DNA of 64,000 bases from Paenibacillus sp. sptzw28 (GTDB taxonomy: Bacteria; Bacillota; Bacilli; Paenibacillales; Paenibacillaceae). The stretch is from the NCBI RefSeq assembly GCF_019550795.1, contig NZ_CP080545.1, positions 3,506,001 through 3,570,000 on the forward strand, in the 5' to 3' direction. The position numbers and the translations under genes are program-made. The notes under the pieces were generated by a model that was not told where the DNA came from, searched no databases, and worked only from the letters and a program-made list of their open reading frames with translations. This document shows positions 17,659 to 26,945 of this stretch, piece after piece. Positions within the stretch are counted from its first letter, which is position 1. The number at the start of each line of letters is the position of its first letter.

Positions 17659-18650
17659 TTATAAGGCTCCGGTATGTTCAAATCTAACTTTCTCTTTCCT
17701 TGCTGCCCGGCCTCCGGCAGTACGCAGCACATCTTCTACAATAATATCGGCCGCCCGCCCTGAGGCGAACGTCTCGTACAGCTTAGTCATTCGCCTTCTC
17801 ATTTCCCCCGAAGCGATCAGCTCCCTGGCATGAGATACAAGCTCTCGAACACTTGAAGAAACGGATGCCGCTCCTTTTCTTTGCAGATAGCGGGCATTCT
17901 CCTTCTCCTGACCCGGGAACGGCTTGAAGATCAGGATCGGGGTGCCGATTTGAATCGCATCGGACAAAGTAATGCCGCCGGCTTTCGTTATGACACAGGC
18001 AGCATGCCTCATTCGGTCATGAAGGGCCTCGACATACCCGAACAATCGCAGACGGGAATCCTGTCCGAATCGGCGTTCGAGCTCCTTCTTCAGCTTTTCG
18101 TTCTTACCGCAGACGATATCTACACGCGCACCCGGAATGGCGAGCAGGCTTTTCGTCATCATTTTGATATCGGCAGCACGCCATGGGCTCCCGTAATTAT
18201 GAGGATTGAACGTTTGTTCTCGCGTTGGCCCTGCAATGCCCTTCGCTCATAGAATCGTTCCCGTATCGGTATACCGGTGACTGCGATTCTCGCGGGCTGT
18301 ATGCCTCGACTCACCATATCCCGCTTCAAGTCGTCGGTTGCCACATAGAACCGATCCGAATTAGTCAGCAGCCACCTGTTATGCAAGCTAAAATCCGTTA
18401 TAACCGTAAACAGCGGCACCGTGATTCCTTGGCTCTTGAGCTGTTCGGAGACACCTGCAAACGGGAAAGTGTACACAATGGCATCGGGCTTCTCCTCTTT
18501 CATGATATCAATCATCTTCTTCTTGCCAAGCATGATTTTTACTCTGTCGACACCATATCGGTGAAAAGACTCCTGCAGCGTCTTGGATACCTGGATGTGT
18601 CCGGTTCCATACCCGGCGGTCAGGATAATGATTTTCGGGCCTTGCTGCAT
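17659..18650 (-). pseudogene. Processive diacylglycerol glucosyltransferase-like (GT28), frameshifted
   Basis: The first half (18650 to about 18170) starts MQQGPKIIILTAGYGTGHIQ and holds the N-terminal glycolipid-synthase domain. Frame 1 ends as ITGAHGVLPISK then stop. One extra base near 18168-18172 would give LPDIKMMTKSLLAIPGARVD and join the second half, with the UDP-sugar site VITKAGGITLSDAIQIGTPI. That is the usual MGDG/UgtP-type order, so a one-base deletion has split the gene. The second half could be re-initiated at the ATG codons near 18162, but an active enzyme is unlikely. The intact form would glucosylate diacylglycerol for glycolipid and LTA anchors. Confidence 0.8.
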
Positions 18651-18782
18651 AACGGCTCGCCTGCCTTTCGGTCATACTCATAGTTGAAACTTGCATCGCA
18701 TGTTTGCACATGGTTTTGTTTCAGTATATCGGATGAACGAAATTCAAAAACCGATCCAGCGTACTATTTTCATTAAGACCAT

Positions 18783-18804
18783 AGTCCAGTTACCGAACTG
18801 GACT
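18783..18804. repeat. Perfect 9-bp hairpin
   Basis: AGTCCAGTT and AACTGGACT with an ACCG tetraloop, in the gap upstream of the glycosyltransferase pseudogene. No U-tract follows directly. It could be an operator, part of an untranslated leader or of a small RNA that ends at the terminator 50 bp on. Confidence 0.5.
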
Positions 18805-18850
18805 TTCGATTGTTTCGGTCAGGTTAATATCTTCCATTATATAGGAACAA

Positions 18851-18883
18851 CCCGGCGCCTATTGCGGCACCGGGCTGTTTTTT
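18851..18883 (+). terminator. Rho-independent terminator
   Basis: CCCGGCGCC pairs with GGCACCGGG (one mismatch) and is followed by TG-T6 on the plus strand. No plus-strand gene was recognised just upstream. On the minus strand it could still weakly end the esterase gene. Confidence 0.7.
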
Positions 18884-18907
18884 AGCATCTTTTGAGAAAC
18901 TCTTCGT

Positions 18908-20086
18908 CTACTCACTTACAGAGAAGCCATCCAAGCCTTGTCTTTGCAGCTCAGCGGCGACAATTCGGGCAAGCTCTGTAGCTCCGGCGCGATTCGGATG
19001 CAAGCTGTCGCCAGGCATATAGAGCGCAATAGTCGCTTCACGTCCGATCGATGTGAAGTATGCCGAGCTTAATACGTTAAGGTCGACAAGCGGTACATTT
19101 TCTTCCTGTGCAAGGGCAACGGTAGAATGCCGGTACCACCTATTGACGGAAGTGTGTATGCCTTCCGCATTAAAATCCGTAGCTCTGCCCTGCGGGGTAG
19201 ATAAGACGACGGTCGCTCCTTTGGCCTTTACCTGCTGTACCATATCCCGCATAATCTCTTTGAATTCGGCTTCCGTTGTAGTATTCTTGGGATTCGTATC
19301 GTTAATACCGAGCTGTAATATAAAATAATCGCCCGGCTTGATATATTTCAGTATGGCTTCGAGCTGTCCGTCATTGCGGAAGCCTCTTGCGATCTGGCCG
19401 CCTGACGCCATATTTCTCACCTGGAATGTTTGTCCGTTCACGAAATCCTTAAATATTTGCCCCCATCCTGCCTGCGCACTGCTGTCCAGCGGATAGTAGT
19501 TGCATACCGTTGAATCTCCGCCTATATAGATCGTTCTATTGGTGACGGGAACGTCCGAGAGCTTCCTGATCTTCAAAGCGCTTAATGTGAAAGCGGTTCC
19601 CACCTTGCCCTCGGTTACGAGAATATTCAACTGTCCGTCCGTAATCGGGATTTGAAACTTATCCTTCGCGGAGTTTCCTGTCATATTGATGATCTGATAA
19701 ACTCCTTCTGCCGCTACACTTGCTCTGGCAGTGTTCCCGAGTGTAACCTTTACCTCATAAAGTCCATTTGGCAAATCTACGTTAAAGGTGTTTGTGCTTT
19801 TCGTGCCAAAAGCCAGAAACTGAACTGCATCGCTAGCCTCGCCAAGACCGGAAGCTGCAACGTTCCGCATATTTTCCGGCGTATTAAAACCATAACCCGT
19901 ATTCTGGCTGTAGCCCTCCGCAGCGCTGACTCCAATATAACCCGGCTCTACGCTTCCTCCTCCAAAATCAAACCGCAAGTCATCGCTCGGCGACGTCTCG
20001 GCATACAAGCTTGACATACTCCCAAGTACAATCGAACCGGTCATAAGCAGAGCGGTTATTGCTTTAAACCATTTGCCCTTTCTCAT
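18908..20086 (-). CDS. Secreted SGNH/GDSL rhamnogalacturonan acetylesterase-like
   Basis: 392 residues from ATG 20086 (CGAAGGAGG upstream), giving a signal peptide (KGKWFKAITALLMTGSIVLG...ETSPS). Residues about 35-180 form a galactose-binding-like beta domain (LRFDFGGGSVEPGYIGVSAA). The SGNH catalytic domain follows: Ser in IYIGGDSTV, Gly in MASGGQIARGF, Asn in LQLGINDTN, and Asp/His in GDSLHPNRAGA. All four blocks are present. It resembles RhgT-type esterases that deacetylate pectic rhamnogalacturonan. The upstream GPH symporter on the same strand supports plant-polysaccharide use. Confidence 0.9.
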   Translation of the reverse strand: MRKGKWFKAITALLMTGSIVLGSMSSLYAETSPSDDLRFDFGGGSVEPGYIGVSAAEGYSQNTGYGFNTPENMRNVAASGLGEASDAVQFLAFGTKSTNTFNVDLPNGLYEVKVTLGNTARASVAAEGVYQIINMTGNSAKDKFQIPITDGQLNILVTEGKVGTAFTLSALKIRKLSDVPVTNRTIYIGGDSTVCNYYPLDSSAQAGWGQIFKDFVNGQTFQVRNMASGGQIARGFRNDGQLEAILKYIKPGDYFILQLGINDTNPKNTTTEAEFKEIMRDMVQQVKAKGATVVLSTPQGRATDFNAEGIHTSVNRWYRHSTVALAQEENVPLVDLNVLSSAYFTSIGREATIALYMPGDSLHPNRAGATELARIVAAELQRQGLDGFSVSE

Positions 20087-20122
20087 TACTGTTATCCTCC
20101 TTCGAATGTAATTAAATCGCTT

Positions 20123-20137
20123 AGTAAACCGCTTACA
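20123..20137. promoter_or_regulatory. Possible LacI/CcpA-type operator
   Basis: AGTAAAC-C-GCTTACA is a near-perfect dyad with a central CG, similar in style to LacI-family and cre sites, located 37-51 bp upstream of the esterase start. The match to the cre consensus is imperfect, so the regulator is a guess. Confidence 0.35.
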
Positions 20138-20283
20138 TTTCTTGATACCACCTTTCATCTTATCCATTTAAAATCAGAAATGATGAATCTCTTGCAATAA
20201 AACAATAGCTGTTCTTAATGATTTCCAAAATAAAAAAAACAGTGTTGTATGTTGAATTTTCAGACTTTTATACATCCGCTCTT

Positions 20284-21591
20284 TTACCCTTCCGTGTCGG
20301 AGCCGCTTTCTCTCTTCGAATCATCGGTGAAATTGGAGAGCAGCAGTGATACAACAACCGATAATGCCAGCAGCAACAGCGGCACCACGCTGACCAGAAC
20401 ACGGAAAGTCTCGGCCGGATAGGGACCCGGATTGCTGCCGCTGACGTAACCGAATATCATGCCGACGATCCAGAACGCCAATGCCGAGATAAGACCGCTC
20501 GATCGTGTAATGAATCCCCCCACGGCGGTATAGATGCCTTCTCTCCTGCGTCCTGTCTTCTGTGCATCGAGATCGATTATCCGACTGCTCAGGACCGATG
20601 GGGTCACGAGAAATCCGGTTAGACCGAAGCCTATAACGACGCCTGCCGCAATGCCTCCTGCCAGATTATCCGCAAACCAGAGCGGAATAGCAGACAAGCC
20701 GTAAATCGCCAGCGACAGACGCCAGCTGTGAAAGCCGCCAAGCTTGCGGATTATCCAATACCATACGGCGACCAAAGGAATGACCGACACAAAAATCGAT
20801 GCCAGCAGCAGGGAAACCTGCGATTCCGGAATTTTGAGCGCGTACTTCGCATAGAAGGGTATCATTGAAGCAAGCAGCCCGTTAACCGTTTGCGCAAACG
20901 AGTTGGCGATATTAAAGAGCCAGAATTCCTTGTTAGCCAGCGTCTCGCGAAACGCTTCCCTGAGCGGCAGCGGCTTCTCCTTGCGTGCGTCCTCGTCTTC
21001 TCTTATCAGCCATACGCACAGCAGCATGAAGATGGCGAATACAAATGCAAACACAATCGCCATATTGCCGAATCCAAGAGCGCCGAACAGAATCGGCGTA
21101 AGCGCCGAGCCGACCAGAATGGCTGCAATTTGAAACGCTTGCTGGACCGCCGAGGCTTTGGCTCTCAGTTTGTCGCCCCGGAACAGCTCCGGGAACAGAG
21201 CGCCGTAGTTTACCCACAATATCGTAGATACACCCTCGAACAGAATCAACGAGATGAGAAACCACCAGAACAAGCTGTTTCCCGCGAGACCCTCGGGCAC
21301 GGCGAATATCATGATGAAGCTCAGCATCATTAAAGGGACGGCGGAAACAATCCACGGCTTTCGCCTTCCGAAGCGGGTATCGGTTCTGTCCGACAAATAG
21401 CCGGCCATCGGGTTGTTCACCGCATCCCAGATCAAGTAAATCGTCCGGGCCAGGGTGGCAAGTCCAATGCCAAGTCCAAGCTTCTCTACGTAATAGTAAC
21501 TGTAGAATGCACTGAAAGCCTGGCTGGGAACCATCATCGCGAACATGCCGAGCGCATACGCCGCCGGGGTGTTTCGCATTCTATTTCTCAT
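20284..21591 (-). CDS. GPH-family sugar:cation symporter (MFS_2)
   Basis: 435 residues with 12 predicted helices. NNPMAGYLSDRTDTRFGRRK, followed by PW, is the hallmark of glycoside-pentoside-hexuronide symporters. GGGGG precedes the start codon. Likely imports a plant-derived oligosaccharide, glycoside or uronide. It sits 197 bp upstream of the secreted esterase on the same strand. Confidence 0.9.
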   Translation of the reverse strand: MRNRMRNTPAAYALGMFAMMVPSQAFSAFYSYYYVEKLGLGIGLATLARTIYLIWDAVNNPMAGYLSDRTDTRFGRRKPWIVSAVPLMMLSFIMIFAVPEGLAGNSLFWWFLISLILFEGVSTILWVNYGALFPELFRGDKLRAKASAVQQAFQIAAILVGSALTPILFGALGFGNMAIVFAFVFAIFMLLCVWLIREDEDARKEKPLPLREAFRETLANKEFWLFNIANSFAQTVNGLLASMIPFYAKYALKIPESQVSLLLASIFVSVIPLVAVWYWIIRKLGGFHSWRLSLAIYGLSAIPLWFADNLAGGIAAGVVIGFGLTGFLVTPSVLSSRIIDLDAQKTGRRREGIYTAVGGFITRSSGLISALAFWIVGMIFGYVSGSNPGPYPAETFRVLVSVVPLLLLALSVVVSLLLSNFTDDSKRESGSDTEG

Positions 21592-21810
21592 AGTTAATCC
21601 CCCATCTCCAAATCACTATCTACTTCTTATTATTCAACTTCACGCTGCATATGCATGCTGTCTCCCTTTCGTTCCGTATCTTCATAATAATAAAAAATCC
21701 GCGATTTCCGCGGGCAAACCGGACTGCAGTCCATGCCCTTTCCCCTATTTCGGTGAAACCACGGGACGTTTATTGCGTAATACTTTGAAAAGCCAAAGGA
21801 GGAATGAACA

Positions 21811-22002
21811 TTGTTTAAGCACATGCTTCGTAAAATCTTAGGCTCCGTCATGGATTCCAAACACAGAGGCTATCGCCACAGCAGCAGCGGTATGAAGCGT
21901 CAACACGGCCGCCGTTACTCGTCCGACGACCGTTCCGGATATGGGCACAAGCAGCAAGGTCAAGGCTATTACAAAAATAAATATTCTAGATCCAGCTCGT
22001 AA
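21811..22002 (+). CDS. Small basic low-complexity protein
   Basis: 63 residues rich in Arg, His, Ser, Gly, Tyr and Gln. AAAGGAGG lies 8 nt ahead of TTG 21811, while the nearer ATG reads into a stop after four codons; TTG is therefore the likely start. After a short amphipathic start (FKHMLRKILGSVMDSKHRGY) the tail is polar and disordered. Function unknown; nucleic-acid or spore association would fit the composition, but nothing shows it. A perfect terminator follows within 8 bp. Confidence 0.6.
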   Translation: MFKHMLRKILGSVMDSKHRGYRHSSSGMKRQHGRRYSSDDRSGYGHKQQGQGYYKNKYSRSSS

Positions 22003-22004
22003 TA

Positions 22005-22029
22005 AAAAAGCCGCGTACGCGGCTTTTTT
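22005..22029. terminator. Bidirectional rho-independent terminator
   Basis: GCCGCGTACGCGGC, a perfect 14-nt palindrome, flanked by A6 and T6, between the small basic protein gene and the convergent kinase gene. Confidence 0.9.
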
Positions 22030-22055
22030 AGTGTATTTTATATGTTTTCCACGCA

Positions 22056-22862
22056 CTATAATCGATTCATTGCATCGTCGAGCTCCCGCATAAACTCCAG
22101 GGAGTCCGTATAGGGAGTATCGATTTGCAGCAATTTGCGGATCATTCGCTTTGTGAGCGGCGATACATTAAGCTCTTCTTCCCACCCCGCCGTTGATTCT
22201 GAGTGAGCATCGCTTCGATCATAGCCCGAATACAGCATAAAAAGTAAAAAATGACCAATCGCATACAGATCGCTGGTAACGACAGCGGTTCTTCTAAGCC
22301 TTGTTTCTTCGTCCGCATCCGGCTGCGCGCGGGCTGGCTCCCCCAGCCTCGAAGCAAGTCCGAAATCAATGAGGCTGATCCGGTCTCCTTGAAGCATAAC
22401 GTTCGGAATACGAATGTCAAGATGCACGAATCCGTTGTGGTGGATAAAGCAAACAATTTCCATTAACCTGCTTATGATACCGATAGCTTCTTTTTCAGTG
22501 AATACCGCGCCCCTCTCGAAAATCAAATCCTCTACAGTTTGTCCGTTCACAAATTCAGTCACCATATACAGCCGTTTCTTATTTTCAATCACCGCCAGGC
22601 ATCTTGGTATCGAAGGATGAAGCAGCTGCCTCATTATCTCGATTTCGCGGCGCAGAAGCTCCCGGCCAAGCCGTCCCTTGCTTGGCTTGGCTTGCTTGAC
22701 GGCGACCTGACCGCCCGCAGCGATATCAAGGCACAAGTATGTTAATCCGTAGCTTCCCATCCCTAGGAAGCGGATTATCCGATATTTTCCGCCGATAACC
22801 TTCCCTTCTCTTTCGGGAAAGTCGATCCACGCTTCAAATACTCTTCGCAAGTAACTAAACAA
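22056..22862 (-). CDS. Hanks-type serine/threonine protein kinase
   Basis: 268 residues from TTG 22862, chosen because GAGAGGAGG lies about 10 nt ahead; the open frame itself extends to 22943 without a ribosome site. The Gly loop is LGMGSYGLTY, the ATP Lys lies in QVAVKQAKPS, the catalytic loop HLDIRIPNV replaces HRD with HLD, and the Mg motif is DFGLASR. There is no membrane segment or PASTA domain, so this is a short cytosolic kinase. Its 5' region abuts the PDZ/Lon-type protease gene upstream, suggesting joint expression. Loss of the HRD Arg suggests activation-loop control differs from RD kinases. Confidence 0.88.
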   Translation of the reverse strand: MFSYLRRVFEAWIDFPEREGKVIGGKYRIIRFLGMGSYGLTYLCLDIAAGGQVAVKQAKPSKGRLGRELLRREIEIMRQLLHPSIPRCLAVIENKKRLYMVTEFVNGQTVEDLIFERGAVFTEKEAIGIISRLMEIVCFIHHNGFVHLDIRIPNVMLQGDRISLIDFGLASRLGEPARAQPDADEETRLRRTAVVTSDLYAIGHFLLFMLYSGYDRSDAHSESTAGWEEELNVSPLTKRMIRKLLQIDTPYTDSLEFMRELDDAMNRL

Positions 22863-22906
22863 TGATGTAATGCCTCCTCTCCCGGAAGAAACGACGACCT
22901 TGGCTT

Positions 22907-24274
22907 TTAGCGCTGCTGTGTCTTGGGATGCTTCTTGAGCCAATTCAACATCTCGTCCAGAGTCCGAACCGGGACAATATTCAAGCTTGGCGCTCCCTTA
23001 TGCGCGTCAGCCTCCTGTCCCGCCGGCACGAAGAAGACGTCCGCCCCGGAGCGTTCAACCGCATATGCCTTCTGCTCTATTCCCCCGATTGCGCCGACAT
23101 TGCCTTCTGCATCGATAGTGCCGGTACCGGCGACACGATTGCCGTAGGTGACGCCTCCCGGCGTAAGCTGGTCGATCAATGTTAGTGCCAGAATGGCGCC
23201 GTGCGAGGGTCCACCCTGATAGACCAGATATGAGCGGAAATCCACTTTTTTTGGCAGGTCCGCCTTAACGCTGTTTTCAACTGTTATGCCGAACACTGCC
23301 CGTTTCCGGTCGCCTTTGTCTGCGCTTGTCTTCAGGGAGACGTCGATCCTCTTGCCGTCCCGCTGCAAAGTCACCGCAACCGATTCACCAGGTCGAACCC
23401 CGCTCATCGCTGCGGCAAGCCCCGAGGTGGATGAAATCGCCTTACCGTTTAAAGCTATAATGAGATCACCTGGATTCAGCCGTCCCTGTGCAGGACTTCC
23501 CGCGGCTACCTGCAGGACCTGAACACCGGTTGGAATCACTCCGCGGCCGATTCCCAGCATATGGAATGCCACTGCACTTCCGATCTCATTCGCACCGGCT
23601 CTCTCGATAATAACCTCATTGCGGATTTCACCGATTGAAATACTCGTATCCCTTTTTTCGATTTGCAGATGAGGGAATATGGCGGCATAGAGCCAATCGA
23701 TGGGGAAAGCAGGGCGCTCAATCACGAGAACACCCTCAATCGAACCTTTGGGATGTCCGTCCTGCACCATCGCATACCTGTTCATATTCAGGGTGAATCC
23801 TGGAGTGGTTATCTGATAGGGTGTCGGCCAGAACAATACGGAAGCGACAACCGACAAAATCAGCAGAAGCCCTATACTTCGCCACGGCCATCCCCTACGT
23901 ATCCTTCTCTCCAGTATGATGATATGGAGCAGCGTCAGCAGTAGAGAAGCTGACATAAGCAAGGCTATGTAAGCAATTGTGTCCGGGTCCGGATTCCAAA
24001 GGATAATTGCCGCTGACAACGTGCCGGTTACCGCAATCAGCCCTCTGTTAAGCTGCCGCCAGCGGCTGGCGGGGTCCGCGAGCATGCCGATGAACGCTCC
24101 TGCCGACCAAAGGAGCGGCACCAGTGCCAAGAGGCGGACAAGCAGCTGGATCTCGTCAATCCAGTAAAAGGTTCCCCGCCGGATCGGATCGCCAAGCCAT
24201 ATCAATTCACCGGATACGGAAATAATAACGGCCAGTATGTAACCTGCGATATAAAAACGGATTTCCCGCCTCAC
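22907..24274 (-). CDS. Membrane-anchored PDZ/Lon-type (S16) serine protease
   Basis: 455 residues from GTG 24274 (GGAGGGACTTCG upstream). The first about 150 residues contain four to five membrane helices. A PDZ domain follows (about 250-320: GVQVLQVAAGSPAQGRLNPG then DLIIALNGK). The C-terminus is an S16 domain with the catalytic Ser in GGPSHGAILALTLID and Lys in GAIGGIEQKAYAV, the Lon Ser-Lys dyad. It resembles YlbL-like proteases but has an extended membrane region. The kinase gene lies immediately downstream. Confidence 0.87.
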   Translation of the reverse strand: MRREIRFYIAGYILAVIISVSGELIWLGDPIRRGTFYWIDEIQLLVRLLALVPLLWSAGAFIGMLADPASRWRQLNRGLIAVTGTLSAAIILWNPDPDTIAYIALLMSASLLLTLLHIIILERRIRRGWPWRSIGLLLILSVVASVLFWPTPYQITTPGFTLNMNRYAMVQDGHPKGSIEGVLVIERPAFPIDWLYAAIFPHLQIEKRDTSISIGEIRNEVIIERAGANEIGSAVAFHMLGIGRGVIPTGVQVLQVAAGSPAQGRLNPGDLIIALNGKAISSTSGLAAAMSGVRPGESVAVTLQRDGKRIDVSLKTSADKGDRKRAVFGITVENSVKADLPKKVDFRSYLVYQGGPSHGAILALTLIDQLTPGGVTYGNRVAGTGTIDAEGNVGAIGGIEQKAYAVERSGADVFFVPAGQEADAHKGAPSLNIVPVRTLDEMLNWLKKHPKTQQR

Positions 24275-24499
24275 CGAAGTCCCTCCTTTGGCGTAATGAC
24301 CATTTAAAATATTCGCGTCCCTCTGCCATTCTCCTTCCTGCCCTCAAGCTCGAGGCCGAAGTATGAAACATAGAAGAGAGAAACGCAGCTTCGCGAACGA
24401 CCATTAACGCAGAGAAACCGCGGCACCTCTCCGCGGCTCTCAACTAAAACGGGTCTATTCTGTCTATTGATTCTCTTCAGCTACTGCCGTCTGGAACCG

Positions 24500-25156
24500 T
24501 TAATGTTCCTTATAAAACAGACTCCAGCCGAATATTAACACCCAAAGAAATGCCGGTCCCGAGGTCCCAAGAAGTATAGGCAAGCTCCAATTCGGCAGCA
24601 AGAGCGAGGCGGCAATACCCGCTGCTCCCAATCCTCCCAATACAATACCCGACATTGCAAGCCAGCGCGAGACATCGCCAAGCTGCAGCATTTCAAGTCC
24701 GATTAACATGACAGCGATCCAGGCAAGCATCATCGCGAAATCGCCGGCCATAATGCCGAAGGCAAATATCCCCGTAAACAGCACAGCTGTTTCCTTCGGA
24801 GGTACTCTGCCCCAGTTTTGGGCTATAGTCGGCATCAGCGTTAATTCCATCGCAATCACCAGAATCCATATTGTCAAGGAAGCAATAAAGAGCCAGGAGG
24901 CTGCCCGTGACGCCGTGCCATTCCCGGTCAATATCGCCGAACCGGCCGCTAAACCAGTAAATAATAGAAACACTGCCACAAGCATTAATACATGGTCGAA
25001 CTGCCAGTATACGGTCGAATCAGCGATGTGAGGAATTACTCTCATACCCGACCACGGATTCGCCGCAGGCGGATGCAGCACCGAAGCCAGTAACAACAGC
25101 AGCCCGCCAGCCATTATGGCTGTTCCGCAGAAACGGCTGCCGAACGCTCTAATCAT
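24500..25156 (-). CDS. Hypothetical multi-pass membrane protein
   Basis: 218 residues with about seven hydrophobic helices, little charge and no recognised signature. CAGGGGGG precedes the ATG. HPPAANPWSGMRVIPHIADS and WQFDHVLMLVAVFLLFTGL suggest a conserved His-rich extracytoplasmic start. Function unknown; it sits alone between the protease and the yra operon. Confidence 0.7.
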   Translation of the reverse strand: MIRAFGSRFCGTAIMAGGLLLLLASVLHPPAANPWSGMRVIPHIADSTVYWQFDHVLMLVAVFLLFTGLAAGSAILTGNGTASRAASWLFIASLTIWILVIAMELTLMPTIAQNWGRVPPKETAVLFTGIFAFGIMAGDFAMMLAWIAVMLIGLEMLQLGDVSRWLAMSGIVLGGLGAAGIAASLLLPNWSLPILLGTSGPAFLWVLIFGWSLFYKEH

Positions 25157-25226
25157 AAATATCCCCCCTGACAGGTCCAGTGCTACATTTATAACCGGGA
25201 AAGCAGGAAATGAACCGTGAAGCTTG

Positions 25227-25520
25227 CTAAGGAATGCTTAAAGCAGCTTGAATGTTGCTCAGGTCCAGCCGCAGCTGTTCGTTTAAATCGTAAGGATGGT
25301 AAAACTCATTACGCATCATATAGGCCGTGATTTGCTCGTGCGTGTCGATCGCATCATCAAGCTGCTTCCTCAATACGGCTTTTATCTCCGGCGTTGCGGT
25401 TTCCGTCAGCGCAAAAGCATAGTTTCTTATGCCTGTTTTGGCTGAAATCAGAAAATCCATCGCGATCACTTGATCCGTCAGCTTATTAACACCCATCAAT
25501 TGTTCGATAATTGTATTCAT
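25227..25520 (-). CDS. yraD: Spore coat CotF-family protein, YraD-like
   Basis: 97 residues from ATG 25520 (GGAGGCGG upstream). Ferritin-like four-helix CotF family: TDQVIAMDFLISAKTGIRNY, AFALTETATPEIKAVLRKQL and an NEFYHPYDLNEQL tail. It closely parallels the larger gene at 26946-27308. Last gene of a five-gene operon with the same order as B. subtilis yraG-yraF-adhB-yraE-yraD, where these proteins are spore-associated. Confidence 0.85.
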   Translation of the reverse strand: MNTIIEQLMGVNKLTDQVIAMDFLISAKTGIRNYAFALTETATPEIKAVLRKQLDDAIDTHEQITAYMMRNEFYHPYDLNEQLRLDLSNIQAALSIP

Positions 25521-25560
25521 TAATCCGCCTCCTAAAAGCTGATTGGCAAAAGTACTGCGT

Positions 25561-25761
25561 TCAACTATTCCTTTTGAATAGTAACGCTTGCAGTTCCTCA
25601 AGGTGTATTGTGCTCAATTGTGCGTCCTGCTGCAAAATTTCCTTCAAGTCCGGATCCGAGATCAACACCTGCATAATTTTGGACTTTGTCATACATACGG
25701 TTTTGAAGGCGGCAATTTCATGGAGCTCAAGTGTCTCGTGCATCCCGAACGTTGTACTCAT
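25561..25761 (-). CDS. yraE: Spore-associated small protein, YraE-like
   Basis: 66 residues: LELHEIAAFKTVCMTKSKIM, then DLKEILQQDAQLSTIHLEEL. All-helical, a shortened CotF-type helix pair, and a clear relative of the gene at 27320-27526. CTGGAGG precedes ATG 25761. It lies between adhB and yraD; sporulation-stage expression in the mother cell is inferred from the B. subtilis counterpart. Confidence 0.82.
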   Translation of the reverse strand: MSTTFGMHETLELHEIAAFKTVCMTKSKIMQVLISDPDLKEILQQDAQLSTIHLEELQALLFKRNS

Positions 25762-25786
25762 CCTGTGTTTACCTCCAGTAGTTCAG

Positions 25787-26923
25787 TTATGGTTTCAGCA
25801 CCACTTTAATGCAGCCGTCGGTCTTCGTGTCAAACATTTCATAGCCGTTCTTCGCCTGACCGAGCGGAAGCACGTGCGTAATAATGTCACCAGGGTCAAC
25901 CTTGCCTTCTGCGATCAAATCATACATATGCGGCATGTAATGAATGACAGGCGCCTGACCTGTCCGGATATTAACATTCCTCTGAAAAATATCGCCAAGC
26001 GGGAATGCGTTGTACCTCATTCCATAAGCTCCTGTAATGTGAATCATCCCGCCCTTGCGGACCGCTTGCGACGCGATTACGATAGCGCCCATCGCTCCAC
26101 CGTGAAGTTTAAGTCCGGAAGCGAGAAACTCGAGCGGCGTCATCTTGCCGTCCATCCCGACGCAGTCAATGACGACATCCGCTCCGCCGCCTGTAATTTC
26201 TTTCAGGTGATTGCCGATATTCTGCTCCTGCTCGAAATTGACGGTTTCCACCTTATTGTGCCGCTTCGCGTGCTCCAACCGGTAGTCGACATAATCGACG
26301 GCAATGACCCGTCTGGCGCCCTTCAGCCAGGAAAACTTCTGGACGAGCAGTCCCACAGGGCCGCATCCGAGGACAATGACCGTATCCCCGTCCTTCACCC
26401 CGGCATTATCAACGCTCCAATAAGAGGTAGGCATAACGTCTGCGATCAGGCACAGTTTTTCATCCGTTACTTCACAATTATCAGGGATTTTGAAAGGAGT
26501 GAAATTGGCGTATGGCACGCGCATATATTCCGCCTGCCCCCCGGGATATCCGCCTGTTGTCTCCGAGTAACCGAAATAAGCGCCCATATCCCCGTGGGGA
26601 TTAGAGTTGTCACATTGACTTTCCAATTCGTGCTTGCAGTAGTAGCATTGTCCGCAGCTGACGTTGAACGGAATGATCACCCTGTCCCCTTTTTTCACTT
26701 TGGTGACGCCCGGTCCCGTTTCCTCTACAATTCCCATCGGCTCGTGTCCGATAATATAATCCGTCGGAAAATTAGGGATCATACCATGAATCAGATGCAG
26801 ATCCGATCCGCAGATCGCCGTAGTCGTCAATTTGACGATGATGTCATCCGCTTTCTGAATTCTCGGATCCTGCACTTCTTTAACCTGTACGTTCTTGATA
26901 CCCTGATACGTGACGGCTTTCAT
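25787..26923 (-). CDS. adhB: Zinc-dependent alcohol/formaldehyde dehydrogenase, AdhB-like
   Basis: 378 residues of the MDR superfamily. The catalytic Zn ligands are Cys in AICGSDLHL and His/Glu in IIGHEPMG. The structural zinc site [15 protein letters not shown] is complete. The NAD-binding motif is [14 protein letters not shown]. The family resembles glutathione-independent formaldehyde dehydrogenases. Its position between yraF-like and yraE-like spore genes matches B. subtilis adhB, so it is probably made during sporulation and spore-associated. Confidence 0.9.
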   Translation of the reverse strand: MKAVTYQGIKNVQVKEVQDPRIQKADDIIVKLTTTAICGSDLHLIHGMIPNFPTDYIIGHEPMGIVEETGPGVTKVKKGDRVIIPFNVSCGQCYYCKHELESQCDNSNPHGDMGAYFGYSETTGGYPGGQAEYMRVPYANFTPFKIPDNCEVTDEKLCLIADVMPTSYWSVDNAGVKDGDTVIVLGCGPVGLLVQKFSWLKGARRVIAVDYVDYRLEHAKRHNKVETVNFEQEQNIGNHLKEITGGGADVVIDCVGMDGKMTPLEFLASGLKLHGGAMGAIVIASQAVRKGGMIHITGAYGMRYNAFPLGDIFQRNVNIRTGQAPVIHYMPHMYDLIAEGKVDPGDIITHVLPLGQAKNGYEMFDTKTDGCIKVVLKP

Positions 26924-26945
26924 GAATTAGGTTCCTTTCGGCAGC

